The notes under the pieces were generated by a model. That model saw only the letters and a program-made list of their open reading frames with translations. It had not been told where the DNA came from and did not search any database. Both the position numbers and the translations under genes were made by a program. A stretch of 64,000 bases of DNA from the NCBI GenBank assembly GCA_036583965.1, contig JAZBQD010000030.1:114524048-114588047 (forward strand). The letters are read 5' to 3'. The DNA is from Prunella strophiata (lineage: Eukaryota; Chordata; Aves; Passeriformes; Prunellidae). This document shows positions 32,700 through 46,105 of this stretch, one piece after another; the stretch's first letter is position 1, and every line of letters starts with the position of its first letter.

Positions 32700-35650
32700 A
32701 ATCCGTTACTGGGGTGGCACAGGATGATCCTGGAGGGCTCTCCCAGCCCCAGTAATTCTGGGATTTACACCTTTAGTAAGACAGCCCTTAATTGTGATCT
32801 CTCTTTCCAGAATCCACTGAGCTCTGGGGAGCAGCTGGAAAGTTGTTCCCAACTGTCTGGGTTTGAAAAGCTAAGGAAGGCAGGAGCCTCCCTTGAAATG
32901 GAAAATAGAAAATGTAAACCCTCTCCCTCGAAATTATTATAATTTTGAAACTAAGGGGCTCTCAGGCAAAGATATGGGAATAGGAATAACAGTTCTTTAC
33001 TAAGAAAATTAAAAATACAAATGCAATGGTACAAAAAAGAAAACAAACCACTCAGAATCTGAGCTGACCCCTGTGTGTCAGGGTGGTGGCACAGTGCCAT
33101 GCCATGGTGGCTGCAGCCTCCTGCAGTGCCAGGGCTGGTTCTGCTGGAGCAGGGATCCTGCACAAGGGGGGAGTTTTCCTCTGCAGCTCCAGTGGAAGAG
33201 GCAGCTGCTCCTCTGGGAATGCAGTGGAAAGGCTGCTCTGTGTCCCAAAATCTCAGATTCTATCCAGGCAGGAATGCTTGGCTCCTGCCCTGGGCAGAGC
33301 ATCTCCCAGTGGGATGATGGAATTTGATCAGCCATGCAGGGACACTCAGTGGCCATGGACAGCAGATAATTAATAATTAATGGCCCATGGACAGAAGAGA
33401 TCTCCTGGAGGGAGGATTGGCTGTGGGAGAGATAAAGATAAACAACTGCCCAAAGAACAGCAGAGAGCTGCCCCAGCTCTGACAGATGGAATAGAACACA
33501 CAGCCAGCCCCATTTCCAACCCAAGACACCAACTTCCCATGTTGAAACCTGTGGGAGCTGCAGGGAACTCCTGCAGGGGATTTTTGTTGATTTACATTGA
33601 GTATTTATTCAATGTATTGAGTATGTATTCATTGTATTCAGTTCAATTATTATTTTGGGCCAGTTACAATTCTAAAGCATTCACATCATGTTAAATGCAG
33701 TTTATTTCATTTAGTGCAGTCAGATATTGCAGACCTGTATTTTCAGAGCTGGTGGAAATTTGGGTGGCCAAAGGAGCATTCCTTCAGAGCCCTGGGAGTT
33801 CTGTGTGTGGGATCCCCTCTCACAGTGCAGTGTCCCTGAGCTGCAGTGAATTCCCTGGTCCTGCACATAAACCAGGAAACCTCGTGGTCCTTGTTTGCAC
33901 AAACACCTCCCCTCACACTTCTCCACAAGGAGGGAAATCCAGAGAGGATTAAAATAAACGGAGGGACAGATCATTTCCCAAGGCTTTGCAGATCCTGGAC
34001 TTCAAAAAGCATAAAAATAACCCCATTTCTTATCTTTCTTTTGGAGTAACCCCAAGAGCATCTCTTTGCTTTGAAGATAAATTTTCCCCTAATTTTTATT
34101 TACATTTGGTGTTGTGTCCTTGGATTTGGGAGACTTTGGGCCTGTCCTGTCTCCCAGTTTCTCTCCAAATTCTCTCTCAATTCTCTCTCCAATTTCTCTC
34201 TCAAATTTCTCTCTCAATTCTCTCTCATTTCTCTCCTTCCCTGTGCCCCAAATTCTTCTCTGGGATATGGCAATAGCAATTCTGCCTTTCAAAGAGGACT
34301 TTTCTCTCTAATTCTGTTTGATCACAGTTTTGCCTTGTAAAGAATTTCTTCAGCTGTTCCATCAGGTGAGGCCTGCCTAAAAATGTAAAGATTTGTAGAA
34401 ATAAATGGGATAAAAAATGGGATAAAAAAGTGGGATAAAAGTATTTCTCAGAGCCTGTGGGAGAGTTACCCTGCATGTGTAATCAAGGCATTATATTTAT
34501 AATCTGTTTATTTTTAATCCTCTCCACATCTATAAGTGGCTCAAATAACTGTGGCCTCTTGTGTTGCCCAAACCAAAGAAAATTTATCTCAGATTATTAA
34601 TTTTTTCATCACTGAAGCTGTCACAAAACATTGTGAAAGCATGGATTCAAAACCACCCACAGCAGGTTTTTGGGAAAATGGGTTGGGATGGCTTTGTACT
34701 TGGAATACTTCATAGGATTCAAGAAAAAAAGCTCTTTTTGGAGGGAGAAAATATGAATTCCATTAATTGTATTTCATTTTTGGGCTTTTTTCCGTTGTGA
34801 GACTGTTTTTTTTTTTCCTGGGGGAAAAATGTACTTTAAGTAAAACATAAAGAATAAATAATTTTTATTGCACTATTTCTTGTTGTGCTGTAACTACTGG
34901 AACAAATCTTGCTCAGAGTCTGTGTTCTCTTCCAAAAGGTACCTGGCTTTAACCTGGAAATCTGTTAAAATCCAGTTATTATTAAAAAGTCACCTTTATT
35001 GGTTCCTTTATTCTGTTTTCCATGGACCAGTCTGACAGTTCTGTCTTAGCTTGGATTCATCAGAGGGATTTGATGCAACTGATCTCAAACATTTAATGCT
35101 AAATGTTTAAGCATTATCAAATCCCACAGATTTGAGACTTACCAGGGGGGCCTCCAGCAGTTCTGCTGTCCCAGAGCTTTCATTCCAAGCTTTTGGCTGG
35201 GTGAGTTTGCTTTGACAATAAAAGGGAAAAGGTGCACGTGCCTTAAATCAATTCACCTTGATAAAATAGATTTAATACTCAGATTTATCTCTTCTGGGAG
35301 TGTTTCTCCTTGGTTTTCCTTTTCAGCACCTCTTCCCAGTGGGATATACTCAACCTGCTGCTGCAAACCTTGGCTAAAAAGCCTTGAATCCTCTCAGAGA
35401 AATTTCTAAACTTAGATTTTGCTAAATTCTGCCTTCACTGTGCCTGTGGTGCAGCCCAGATTTCCAGGGGTGAAGGGAGAAGATGGGAAATTAAGGTGAA
35501 ACTTTGATTTTCTCCCAGTGCAATGGTGCCTCACTGAGGCACTTCTTGTGTGTTTAGTTTAGAAATGAAATAATTTCCCTTCTCTGAGCCACAAATAATT
35601 TAATTGAAAGAGAGCAGGATGCAATCCTCACCACAGGCAGGGTTTGGGGC
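32700..35650. other. Mostly unique sequence without a recognised gene
   Basis: It contains a short CR1 end near 32700-32765, a pyrimidine-rich run of CAATTCTCTCTC type at 34150-34245 and AT-rich sequence. No splice-linked reading frames or RNA genes were recognised. Confidence 0.4.
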
Positions 35651-35659
35651 TGTTTGGGA

Positions 35660-36775
35660 ACATCGAATTGCTGAGAATTCCTTCTGAGAAGAGAATTCCT
35701 CTCTCCTGGGCAGGAATTGCTGAGAATTCCTTCTGACAAGAGAATTCCTCTCTCCTGGGCAGGAATTCCTGAGAATTCCTTCTGAGAAGAGAATTCCTCT
35801 CTCCTGAGCAGGAATTGCTGAGATTCCTTCTGAGAAGAGAATTCCTCTCTCCTGGGCAGGAATTGCTGAGAATTCCTTCTGAGAAGAGAATTCCTCTCTC
35901 CTGAGCAGGAATTGCTGAGAATTCCTTCTGACAAGAGAATTCCTCTCTCCGGGGCAGGAATTGCTGAGAATTCCTTCTGAGAAGAGAATTCCTCTCTCCG
36001 GGGCAGGAATTCCTGAGAATTCCTTCTGAGAAGAGAATTCCTCTCTCCTGGGCAGGAATTCCTGAGAATTCCTTCTGACAAGAGAATTCCTCTCTCCTGG
36101 GCAGGAATTCCTGAGAATTCCTTCTGACAAGAGAATTCCTCTCTCCTGGGCAGGAATTGCTGAGAATTCCTTCTGACAAGAGAATTCCTCTCTCCTGGGC
36201 AGGAATTCCTGAGAATTCCTTCTGACAAGAGAATTCCTCTCTCCTGGGCAGGAATTCCTGAGAATTCCTTCTGAGAAGAGAATTCCTCTCTCCGGGGCAG
36301 GAATTGCTGATAATTCCTTCTGAGAAGAGAATTCCTCTCTCCTGAGCAGGAATTGCTGAGAATTCCTTCTGAGAAGAGAATTCCTTCTGAGAAGAGAATT
36401 CCTCTCTCCTGGGCAGGAATTCCTGAGAATTCCTTCTGACAAGAGAATTCCTCTCCTCCTGGGCAGGAATTGCTGAGATTCCTTCTGAGAAGAGAATTCC
36501 TCTCTCCGGGGCAGGAATTCCTGAGAATTCCTTCTGAGAAAGAATTCCTCTCTCCGGGGCAGGAATTCCTGAGAATTCCTTCTGAGAAGAGAATTCCTCT
36601 CTCCTGGGCAGGAATTGCTGAGAATTCCTTCTGAGAAGAGAATTCCTCTCTCCTGGGCAGGAATTGCTGAGAATTCCTTCTGAGAAGAGAATTCCTCTCT
36701 CCGGGGCAGGAATTGCTGAGAATTCCTTCTGAGAAGAGAATTCCTCTCTCCGGGGCAGGAATTCTCCAGCTGCAG
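35660..36775. repeat. 49-bp minisatellite with STAT-type sites
   Basis: About 23 units contain GAGAATTCCTTCTGAGAAGA and TTCCTCTCTCCTGGGCAGGA. Roughly 16 units carry TTCTGAGAA (TTCnnnGAA) and 7 carry TTCTGACAA. Units also differ in CTGGG/CGGGG/CTGAG and AATTGCTGAG/AATTCCTGAG. Long minus-strand open frames here are by-products of a stop-free unit. Confidence 0.95.
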
Positions 36776-37279
36776 CCAGACCTTCACCTTTGTCCTGTGA
36801 GCCAAACCCAGCCAGCTCCCCCAGGGGCTGAAATGAGCCCAGAATGTTCTCATGGAGCTGTTTGGGTTTGCAGCCGTGGCTGTGGCAGCCCCTGCCCCCT
36901 CATTTCCATCCACCGTTAAATGCAGATTTGCCAGCAGGGCTGAGCAGGAGCTGGAGCACAAATCCCAGGAACAATGGGGTGGGATTTGTGCAGCCCCTGG
37001 AGCTGTCCCCTCAGTGGATGGGAGAGCATTAACTCCTCGTGGGTGAATGTGTTATTGACTCGGAGCAAACAGCTCCTTTGAAAGGCCCTACAAAGTGTTA
37101 TTGGCCAATAATCCCCAGCAAACACACAAAGAACGACACTGTGACAGTCGGGACAAAAGGGACAGAGAGGGGTACAGATAATGAATCATTAATGACCTGT
37201 GCTGCTCCGAGGAGCTGCCTGAGGGAGGTGAGGGGAGGGCTGGAGCTCCTGCAGGGCCTGGGGACACCGGGCTGCCTCT

Positions 37280-37580
37280 GGGCATGCTGAGGGATGGCTC
37301 CTCTCCCTGGGCATGGTTCCTCTCCCTGGGGATGGTTCCTCTCCCTGGGCATGGTTCCTCTCCCTGGGGATGGTTCCTCTCCCTAGGGACAGTTCCTTTC
37401 CCTGAGAATGGTTCCTTTCCCTGAGAATGGTTCCTTTCCTTTAATTTCCTCTCTCTGGTGATGGTTCCTTTCCCTGAGAACAGTTCCTTTCCTTTCATTT
37501 CCTCTCCCTGGGAATGGTTCCTCTCCTTGGAGATGGTTCCTCTCCCTGGGAGTGGTTCCTTTCCTCTCCCTGGGGATGTG
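37280..37580. repeat. 20-bp minisatellite (GGTTCCTCTCCCTGGGGAT)
   Basis: About 14 imperfect units, drifting to TTTCCCTGAGAAT variants in the middle. Confidence 0.88.
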
Positions 37581-37699
37581 GCTCCCTCCTGCATTCCCAG
37601 ATCCAGAGATCTTCCCAAGGCTCCAACCATGGCCTTGTGCCACAAGGTTTGGATTTGAGAGGCAAGGCCAGCAACAGAGAGCTGGGGAAGGGAAAAGGT

Positions 37700-37810
37700 C
37701 TCCTTCCTTCTCCTTTCTTCTCCTTTCTTCTCCTTTCTTCTCCTTTCTTCTCCTTTCTTCTATTTCTTCTCCTTCCTTCCTTCTCCTTTCTCCACCCTTC
37801 TCCTTTATTC
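37700..37810. repeat. (TTCTCCTTTC)n pyrimidine-rich repeat
   Basis: Ten-base units of pure C/T on the plus strand with triplex potential. Confidence 0.85.
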
Positions 37811-38269
37811 TCTTTTCATGATGTTTTCTTCAGGTTTTGCCTGGCTGTGACCTTCTCTGGTGGTTGTGGCCCACAAGGACCAGATTTGATTTGCTTAGAC
37901 TGGAATGATCTCCACCCTGCCCTGCTGTCTGCTCATCCCATAAATCTGGGTTCTGCATTTAACAGAGGAGGGAAGGGAATAGCCCTCATTTTTAAATAGT
38001 ATAAAACACTAGCAGCTAATTAATTTTTACTCAGCATAACAGAAATTTCCTGATTTCCCTTAACAGAAAATCCCAGACATTCAAAGGGGGTTGGCAATAA
38101 AAGCAAAGATCAGCTCAAGCCCCAAATGCCTGATTTTGTTGGGAAAACAGAACCCTGAGCCCATTAGGACTGGGCAATGGCTCTGAGCCATCCCTAACTC
38201 TAGAGCTGCCACATTCCTAAACTGGGGAGAGAAATACACAATCCCAGGAAGGAGAATCAGAGGCTCACT

Positions 38270-38470
38270 GAAGGTTTGGGTGGGGAGGGACCTTAAACCC
38301 ACCCAGAGCCACCCCTGCCATGGCAGGGACACCTCCCACTGTGCCAGGCTGCTCCCAGCCCCAGTGTCCAGCCTGGCCCTGGGCACTGCCAGGGATGGGG
38401 ACCCCAAAGCTCCCTGGGCAGCCCCTGCCAAGGCCTGGGCACCTTTCCATGGGGAAATCCCTCCTGAGAA
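38270..38470 (-). mobile_element. CR1 LINE 3' fragment (antisense)
   Basis: It begins GGTTTGGGTGGGGAGGGACC and continues into the CCTGCCAAGGCCTGGGCACC block shared with the second subfamily. Confidence 0.7.
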
Positions 38471-38819
38471 ACCCCCTGTGAGCTCCTGACTGCTCCCTGC
38501 ATCGATGGCATTCCTTTATCACTTCCAGTTTGTGAATTTAAAGTTTCCAAGCTGGCCAGAGTGAGGTGAGTGCAGGAAAGGACTGAGGGCCATTATTGTG
38601 AAGGCAAACCCACACTGGTTTCCTTATTTAGGAATTCAGATGTGTGAGGGATTTTGAGACTCTCCTTAAAACGATTTTATTTAAGCTGAGAAAAAGGTGA
38701 AGGACAAAAGTGAGGCGGTGCCTGTGAGTCTGAAAGGTGGCAGATGCTCAGTGTGAAACGGGGGCACTGCCAGGGCTGACAACCAGCAGCTCCTGCAATT
38801 TTGGGATGAATTGCCAATG

Positions 38820-38960
38820 GTGGTGCAGTGCCCATCCCTGCAGGTGTCCCCTGCAGGTGGCACTGAGTGCTCTGGGCTGGGGACAAGGTGGCCATGGGGC
38901 ACAGCTGGCACTCCATGGGCTGGCAGGGCTTTGCTAGCCCAGGGATTTGGGGTTGTGTGA
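38820..38960 (+). mobile_element. CR1-related fragment, second subfamily (sense)
   Basis: It contains GTGCAGTGCCCATCCCTGCA and GGACAAGGTGGCCATGGGGC. Confidence 0.6.
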
Positions 38961-39059
38961 AAGGGGCACATGGGGACTCCCTGGTGGTTCTGGTGTCTCT
39001 GGGCTGGGAAATGAGGAGCAGATTGATCTCTGCTGAGGTGAGGAGCCTCCCTCCAGCCC

Positions 39060-39590
39060 ACCCTGAATCCCTGAGAGCTCCTTGCCTTCATCCCTCCCCA
39101 TCTGCTCCCGAATTCACTCTGCAGCTCTCGGCTTCTGCCGGAGCAGGGACACAGCGCAGCCGCCGCAGGGACAGCTCCCAGGCAGCATTTTCCTGGCAGC
39201 ATTTCAGCTCCTGAGCCGCTCCTGCTGCTTGCCCTGTCCTTGTCCTGCGGGGTGTCCCCAGCGCGGGCACGCTGCGGTGCCAGCAGGGACGGGAGCAGCG
39301 CAGGGACGGGGCACAGGCGACATCCCGGGCTGGCCACCGCCCTGCCCAGCCCGGGGCTCCTCCTGCCCGGCCTCCTGTGCCCTGGGGGTGGCTGGTGAGG
39401 CTGCGAGACGGGGGTGCCCATCTGTTCAGGGACACCGAGAGCTCTGCCATCCCCCTGCCAGGCGGGCAGGAGCTCCAGGGGCTGTGCCAGGGGATGGACG
39501 GGCAGTGCCCCAAGCCAGGGAACATTCCCGTTCCTCCCCTGCTGATCTGGAGACACCCGGCACTGCCGAGGGGTGAAATGAACCCAGATA
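39060..39590. other. Moderately GC-rich sequence, no gene called
   Basis: CpG content rises at 39120-39440. Open frames exist on both strands without recognisable domains or similarity. Confidence 0.35.
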
Positions 39591-42500
39591 ATGCCCTCGG
39601 GGGAGTTAATGCCCTGCTCAGGGGCAAAATGCCCTGCCCTGGGGATAATGCCCTGCACTGGGGATAATGCCCTGCACTGGGGATAATGCCCTGCACTGGG
39701 GATAATGCCCTGTCTGGGGGATAATGCCCTGTCTGGGGATAATGCCCTGCCCTGGGGATAATGCCCTGCTCTGGGGATAATGCCCCTGCTCGGGGATAAT
39801 GCCCTGATCAGGGGATAATGCCTGCTCAGGGGATAATGCCCTGCTCATGGGACAATGCCCTGCTCTGGGGATAATGCCCTGTCTGGGGATAATGCCCTGC
39901 TCAGGGGATAATGCCCTGCTCAGGGGATAATGCCCTGCTCAGGGGGGATAATGCCCTGCTCAGGGGATAATGCCCTGCTCTGGGGATAATGCCCTGTCTG
40001 GGGATATGCCCTGTCTGGGGATAATGCCCTGCACTGGGGATAATGCCCTGCTCAGGGGATAATGCCCTGTCTGGGGATAATGCCCTGCTGGGGATAATGC
40101 CCTGCACTGGGGATATGCCCTGCTCTGGGGATAATGCCCTGCTCTGGGGATAATGCCCTGTCCTGGGGATAATGCCCTGTCTGGGGATATGCCCTGCTCA
40201 GGGGATAATGCCCTGCTCTGGGGATAATGCCCTGTCTGGGGATAATGCCCTGCTCTGGGGATAATGCCCGGTCTGGGGATAATGCCTGTCTGGGGATAAT
40301 GCCCTGTCTGGGGATAATGCCCTGCCTGGGGATAATGCCTGTCTGGGGATATGCCCTGCTCTGGGGATAATGCCCGGTCTGGGGATAATGCCCGTCTGGG
40401 GATAATGCCCTGCACGGGGATAATGCCCTGCACTGGGGATAATGCCCTGCTCAGGGGATAATGCCCGTCTGGGGATAATGCCCTGTCTGGGGATATGCCC
40501 TGTCTGGGGATAATGCCCTGCTCAGGGGATAATGCCCTGCTCAGGGGATAATGCCCTGCAACTGGGGATAATGCCCTGCACTGGGGATAATGCCCTGCAC
40601 TGGGGATAATGCCCTGCTCTGGGGATAATGCCCTGCACTGGGGATAATGCCCTGCTCTGGGGATAATGCCCTGCTCAGGGGATAATGCCCTGCACTGGGG
40701 ATAATGCCCTGTCTGGGGATAATGCCCTGTCTGGGGATAATGCCCTGCTCAGGGGACAATGCCCTGCACTGGGGATATGCCCTGCTCAGGGGATAATGCC
40801 CTGTCTGGGGATAATGCCCTGCACTGGGGATAATGCCCTGTCTGGGGATAATGCCCTGCACAGGGGGATAATGCCCTGCTCAGGGGATAATGCCCTGTCT
40901 GGGCATAATGCCCTGCACAGGGGATAATGCCCTGCTCAGGGGATAATGCCCTGCTCTGGGGATAATGCCCTGCACTGGGGATATGCCCTGTCTGGGGATA
41001 TGCCCTGTCTGGGGATAATGCCCTGCTCAGGGGATAATGCCCTGCTCAGGGGGATAATCCCTGCTCAGGGGATAATGCCCTGCACTGGGGATAATGCCCT
41101 GCACTGGGGATAATGCCCCTGCTCGGGGATAATGCCCTGCTCAGGGGATAATGCCCTGCACTGGGGATAATGCCCGCTCAGGGGATAATGCCCTGCACTG
41201 GGGATTAATGCCCTGTCTGGGGATATGCCCTGCTCAGGGGATAATGCCCTGCTCATGGGATAATGCCCTGCTCAGGGGATAATGCCCTGCTCTGGGGATA
41301 ATGCCCTGTCCTGGGGATAATGCCCTGCCTGGGGATAATGCCCTGCTCAGGGGATAATGCCCTGCCCTGGGGATAATGCCCTGCAACTGGGGATAATGCC
41401 CTGCTCTGGGGATAATGCCCTGCTCTGGGGATAATGCCCTGTCTGGGGATAATGCCCTGCTCAGGGGATAATGCCCTGCACTGGGGATAATGCCCTGTCT
41501 GGGGATAATGCCCTGCACTGGGGATAATGCCCTGCTCTGGGGATAATGCCCTGTCTGGGGATAATGCCCTGCTCTGGGGATAATGCCCTGCACTGGGGAT
41601 AATGCCCTGTCTGGGGATAATGCCCTGTCTGGGGATAATGCCCTGCTCAGGGGATAATGCCCTGCTCAGGGGATAATGCCCTGTCTGGGGATAATGCCCT
41701 GCACTGGGGATAATGCCCTGTCTGGGGATATGCCCTGCTCTGGGGATAATGCCCTGTCTGGGGATAATGCCCTGTCTGGGGATAATGCCCTGCACTGGGG
41801 ATAATGCCCTGTCTGGGGATAATGCCCTGCTCAGGGGGATAATGCCCTGCACTGGGGATATGCCCTGTCTGGGGATATGCCCTGTCTGGGGATAATGCCC
41901 TGCCTGGGGATAATGCCCTGTCTGGGGATAATGCCCTGCTCTGGGGATAATGCCCTGTCTGGGGATAATGCCCTGTCTGGGGATAATGCCCTGCACTGGG
42001 GATAATGCCCTGTCTGGGGATAATGCCCTGCACTGGGGATAATGCCCTGTCTGGGGATAATGCCCTGCTCTGGGGATAATGCCCTGTCTGGGGATAATGC
42101 CCTGTCTGGGGATAATGCCCTGTCTGGGGATAATGCCCTGCTCTGGGGATAATGCCCTGTCTGGGGATAATGCCCTGCTCAGGGGATAATGCCCTGCACT
42201 GGGGATAATGCCCTGCTCAGGGGATAATGCCCTGTCCTGGGGATAATGCCTGTCTGGGGATAATGCCCTGTCTGGGGATATGCCCTGTCTGGGGATATGC
42301 CCTGTCTGGGGATAATGCCCTGCTCAGGGGATAATGCCCTGCACTGGGGATAATGCCCTGCTCTGGGGATAATGCCCTGCTCTTAGGGGGATAATGCCCT
42401 GCTCTGGGGATAATGCCCTGCTCAGGGGATAATGCCCTGTCTGGGGATAATGCCCTGCACTGGGGATAATGCCCTGTCTGGGGATAATGCCCTGTCTGGG

Positions 42501-45500
42501 GATAATGCCCTGCTCAGGGGATAATGCCCTGTCTGGGGATAATGCCCTGCTCTGGGGATAATGCCCTGCACTGGGGATAATGCCCTGTCTGGGGATAATG
42601 CCCTGCTCAGGGGATAATGCCCTGCTCAGGGGATAATGCCCTGCTCTGGGGATAATGCCCTGCACTGGGGATAATGCCCTGTCTGGGGATAATGCCCTGT
42701 CTGGGGATAATGCCCTGTCTGGGGATAATGCCCTGCTCTGGGGATAATGCCCTGTCTGGGGATAATGCCCTGCTCAGGGGATAATGCCCTGCACTGGGGG
42801 GATAATGCCCTGCACTGGGGATAATGCCCTGCTCAGGGGATAATGCCCTGCTCTGGGGATAATGCCCTGCTCAGGGGATAATGCCCTGCACTGGGGATAA
42901 TGCCCTGCTCAGGGGATAATGCCCTGCACTGGGGATAATGCCCTGTCTGGGGATAATGCCCTGCTCAGGGGATAATGCCCTGCTCAGGGGATAATGCCCT
43001 GCTCAGGGGATAATGCCCTGCTCTGGGGATAATGCCCTGCACTGGGGATAATGCCCTGCTCTGGGGATAATGCCCTGTCTGGGGATAATGCCCTGCACTG
43101 GGGATAATGCCCTGCTCAGGGGATAATGCCCTGCACTGGGGATAATGCCCTGCTCAGGGGATAATGCCCTGCACTGGGGATAATGCCCTGCACTGGGGAT
43201 AATGCCCTGCTCTGGGGATAATGCCCTGCTCTGGGGATAATGCCCTGTCTGGGGATAATGCCCTGCTCAGGGGATAATGCCCTGCACTGGGGATAATGCC
43301 CTGTCTGGGGATAATGCCCTGCACTGGGGATAATGCCCTGCTCAGGGGATAATGCCCTGCTCAGGGGATAATGCCCTGCTCAGGGGATAATGCCCTGTCT
43401 GGGGATAATGCCCTGTCTGGGGATAATGCCCTGCTCAGGGGATAATGCCCTGCTCAGGGGATAATGCCCTGCTCTGGGGATAATGCCCTGTCTGGGGATA
43501 ATGCCCTGCTCAGGGGATAATGCCCTGTCTGGGGATAATGCCCTGCACTGGGGATAATGCCCTGCTCAGGGGATAATGCCCTGCACTGGGGATAATGCCC
43601 TGCTCAGGGGATAATGCCCTGCTCAGGGGATAATGCCCTGTCTGGGGATAATGCCCTGCTCAGGGGATAATGCCCTGCACTGGGGATAATGCCCTGTCTG
43701 GGGATAATGCCCTGCACTGGGGATAATGCCCTGCACTGGGGATAATGCCCTGCTCAGGGGATAATGCCCTGCACTGGGGATAATGCCCTGCACTGGGGAT
43801 AATGCCCTGCACTGGGGATAATGCCCTGCACTGGGGATAATGCCCTGCTCTGGGGATAATGCCCTGCACTGGGGATAATGCCCTGCTCAGGGGATAATGC
43901 CCTGTCTGGGGATAATGCCCTGCACTGGGGATAATGCCCTGCTCAGGGGATAATGCCCTGCTCAGGGGGATAATGCCCTGCTCAGGGGATAATGCCCTGC
44001 TCAGGGGATAATGCCCTGTCTGGGGATAATGCCCTGCTCTGGGGATAATGCCCTGCTCAGGGGATAATGCCCTGCTCAGGGGATAATGCCCTGCTCAGGG
44101 GATAATGCCCTGCTCTGGGGATAATGCCCTGCACTGGGGATAATGCCCTGTCTGGGGATAATGCCCTGCTCTGGGGATAATGCCCTGTCTGGGGATAATG
44201 CCCTGCTCAGGGGATAATGCCCTGCTCTGGGGATAATGCCCTGCACTGGGGATAATGCCCTGCACTGGGGATAATGCCCTGCTCAGGGGATAATGCCCTG
44301 TCTGGGGATAATGCCCTGCACTGGGGATAATGCCCTGCACTGGGGATAATGCCCTGCTCAGGGGATAATGCCCTGCTCAGGGGATAATGCCCTGCACTGG
44401 GGATAATGCCCTGCTCTGGGGATAATGCCCTGCACTGGGGATAATGCCCTGCACTGGGGATAATGCCCTGCTCTGGGGATAATGCCCTGCACTGGGGATA
44501 ATGCCCTGCTCAGGGGATAATGCCCTGTCTGGGGATAATGCCCTGCACTGGGGATAATGCCCTGCTCAGGGGATAATGCCCTGCACTGGGGATAATGCCC
44601 TGCACTGGGGATAATGCCCTGCACTGGGGATAATGCCCTGCTCAGGGGATAATGCCCTGCACTGGGGATAATGCCCTGCTCTGGGGATAATGCCCTGTCT
44701 GGGGATAATGCCCTGCACTGGGGATAATGCCCTGTCTGGGGATAATGCCCTGCACTGGGGATAATGCCCTGTCTGGGGATAATGCCCTGCTCTGGGGATA
44801 ATGCCCTGCTCAGGGGATAATGCCCTGTCTGGGGATAATGCCCTGCTCAGGGGATAATGCCCTGTCTGGGGATAATGCCCTGCTCAGGGGATAATGCCCT
44901 GCTCTGGGGATAATGCCCTGTCTGGGGATAATGCCCTGCTCAGGGGATAATGCCCTGCTCAGGGGATAATGCCCTGCACTGGGGATAATGCCCTGCACTG
45001 GGGATAATGCCCTGCTCTGGGGATAATGCCCTGCTCAGGGGATAATGCCCTGTCCTGGGGATAATGCCCTGCACTGGGGATAATGCCCTGCTCTGGGGAT
45101 AATGCCCTGCACTGGGGATAATGCCCTGTCTGGGGATAATGCCCTGCTCAGGGGGATAATGCCCTGCACTGGGGATAATGCCCTGCTCAGGGGATAATGC
45201 CCTGTCTGGGGATAATGCCCTGTCTGGGGATAATGCCCTGCTCTGGGGATAATGCCCTGCTCTGGGGATAATGCCCTGCACTGGGGATAATGCCCTGCAC
45301 TGGGGATAATGCCCTGCACTGGGGATAATGCCCTGCACTGGGGATAATGCCCTGCTCTGGGGATAATGCCCTGCTCAGGGGATAATGCCCTGCTCTGGGG
45401 ATAATGCCCTGTCTGGGGATAATGCCCTGCTCAGGGGATAATGCCCTGCACTGGGGATAATGCCCTGCTCAGGGGATAATGCCCTGCCCTGGGGATAATG

Positions 45501-46104
45501 CCCTGCCCTGGGGATAATGCCCTGGTCTGGGGATAATGCTCTGCTCAGGGGATAATGCCCTGTCTGGGGATAATGCCCTGTCTGGGGATAATGCCCTGTC
45601 TGGGGATAATGCCCTGCTCAGGGGATAATGCCCTGCTCAGGGGATAATGCCCTGCACTGGGGATAATGCCCTGTCTGGGGATAATGCCCTGCTCAGGGGA
45701 TAATGCCCTGTCTGGGGATAATGCCCTGTCTGGGGATAATGCCCTGTCTGGGGATAATGCCCTGCACTGGGGATAATGCCCTGCTCATGGGGATAATGCC
45801 CTGCTCTGGGGATAATGCCCTGCTCAGGGGATAATGCCCTGTCTGGGGATAATGCCCTGCACTGGGGATAATGCCCTGCACTGGGGATAATGCCCTGCTC
45901 TGGGGATAATGCCCTGCTCAGGGGATAATGCCCTGCTCAGGGGATAATGCCCTGCACTGGGGATAATGCCCTGCACTGGGGATAATGCCCTGCACTGGGG
46001 ATAATGCCCTGCTCAGGGGATAATGCCCTGCTCAGGGGATAATGCCCTGTCTGGGGATAATGCCCTGTCTGGGGATAATGCCCTGCACTGGGGATAATGC
46101 CCCT
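39590..46104. repeat. 19-bp satellite array, 6.5 kb (GGGGATAATGCCCTGCTCA)
   Basis: More than 300 units of 18-19 bp with four common endings before GGGG (CTCA, CTCT, CACT, TCT). The left third (to about 42.4 kb) has many one-base losses such as GGGGATATGCCC; the rest is very regular. Its right edge joins a truncated LTR. Reading frames on the minus strand are artefacts of the repeat. Confidence 0.97.
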
Positions 46105-46105
46105 G

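Noticed and set aside
35600..36961. A 453-codon minus-strand open frame with repeating RNSQEFLPRREEF
   Set aside because: It follows the 49-bp tandem unit exactly and is open in more than one frame, so it is a repeat by-product.
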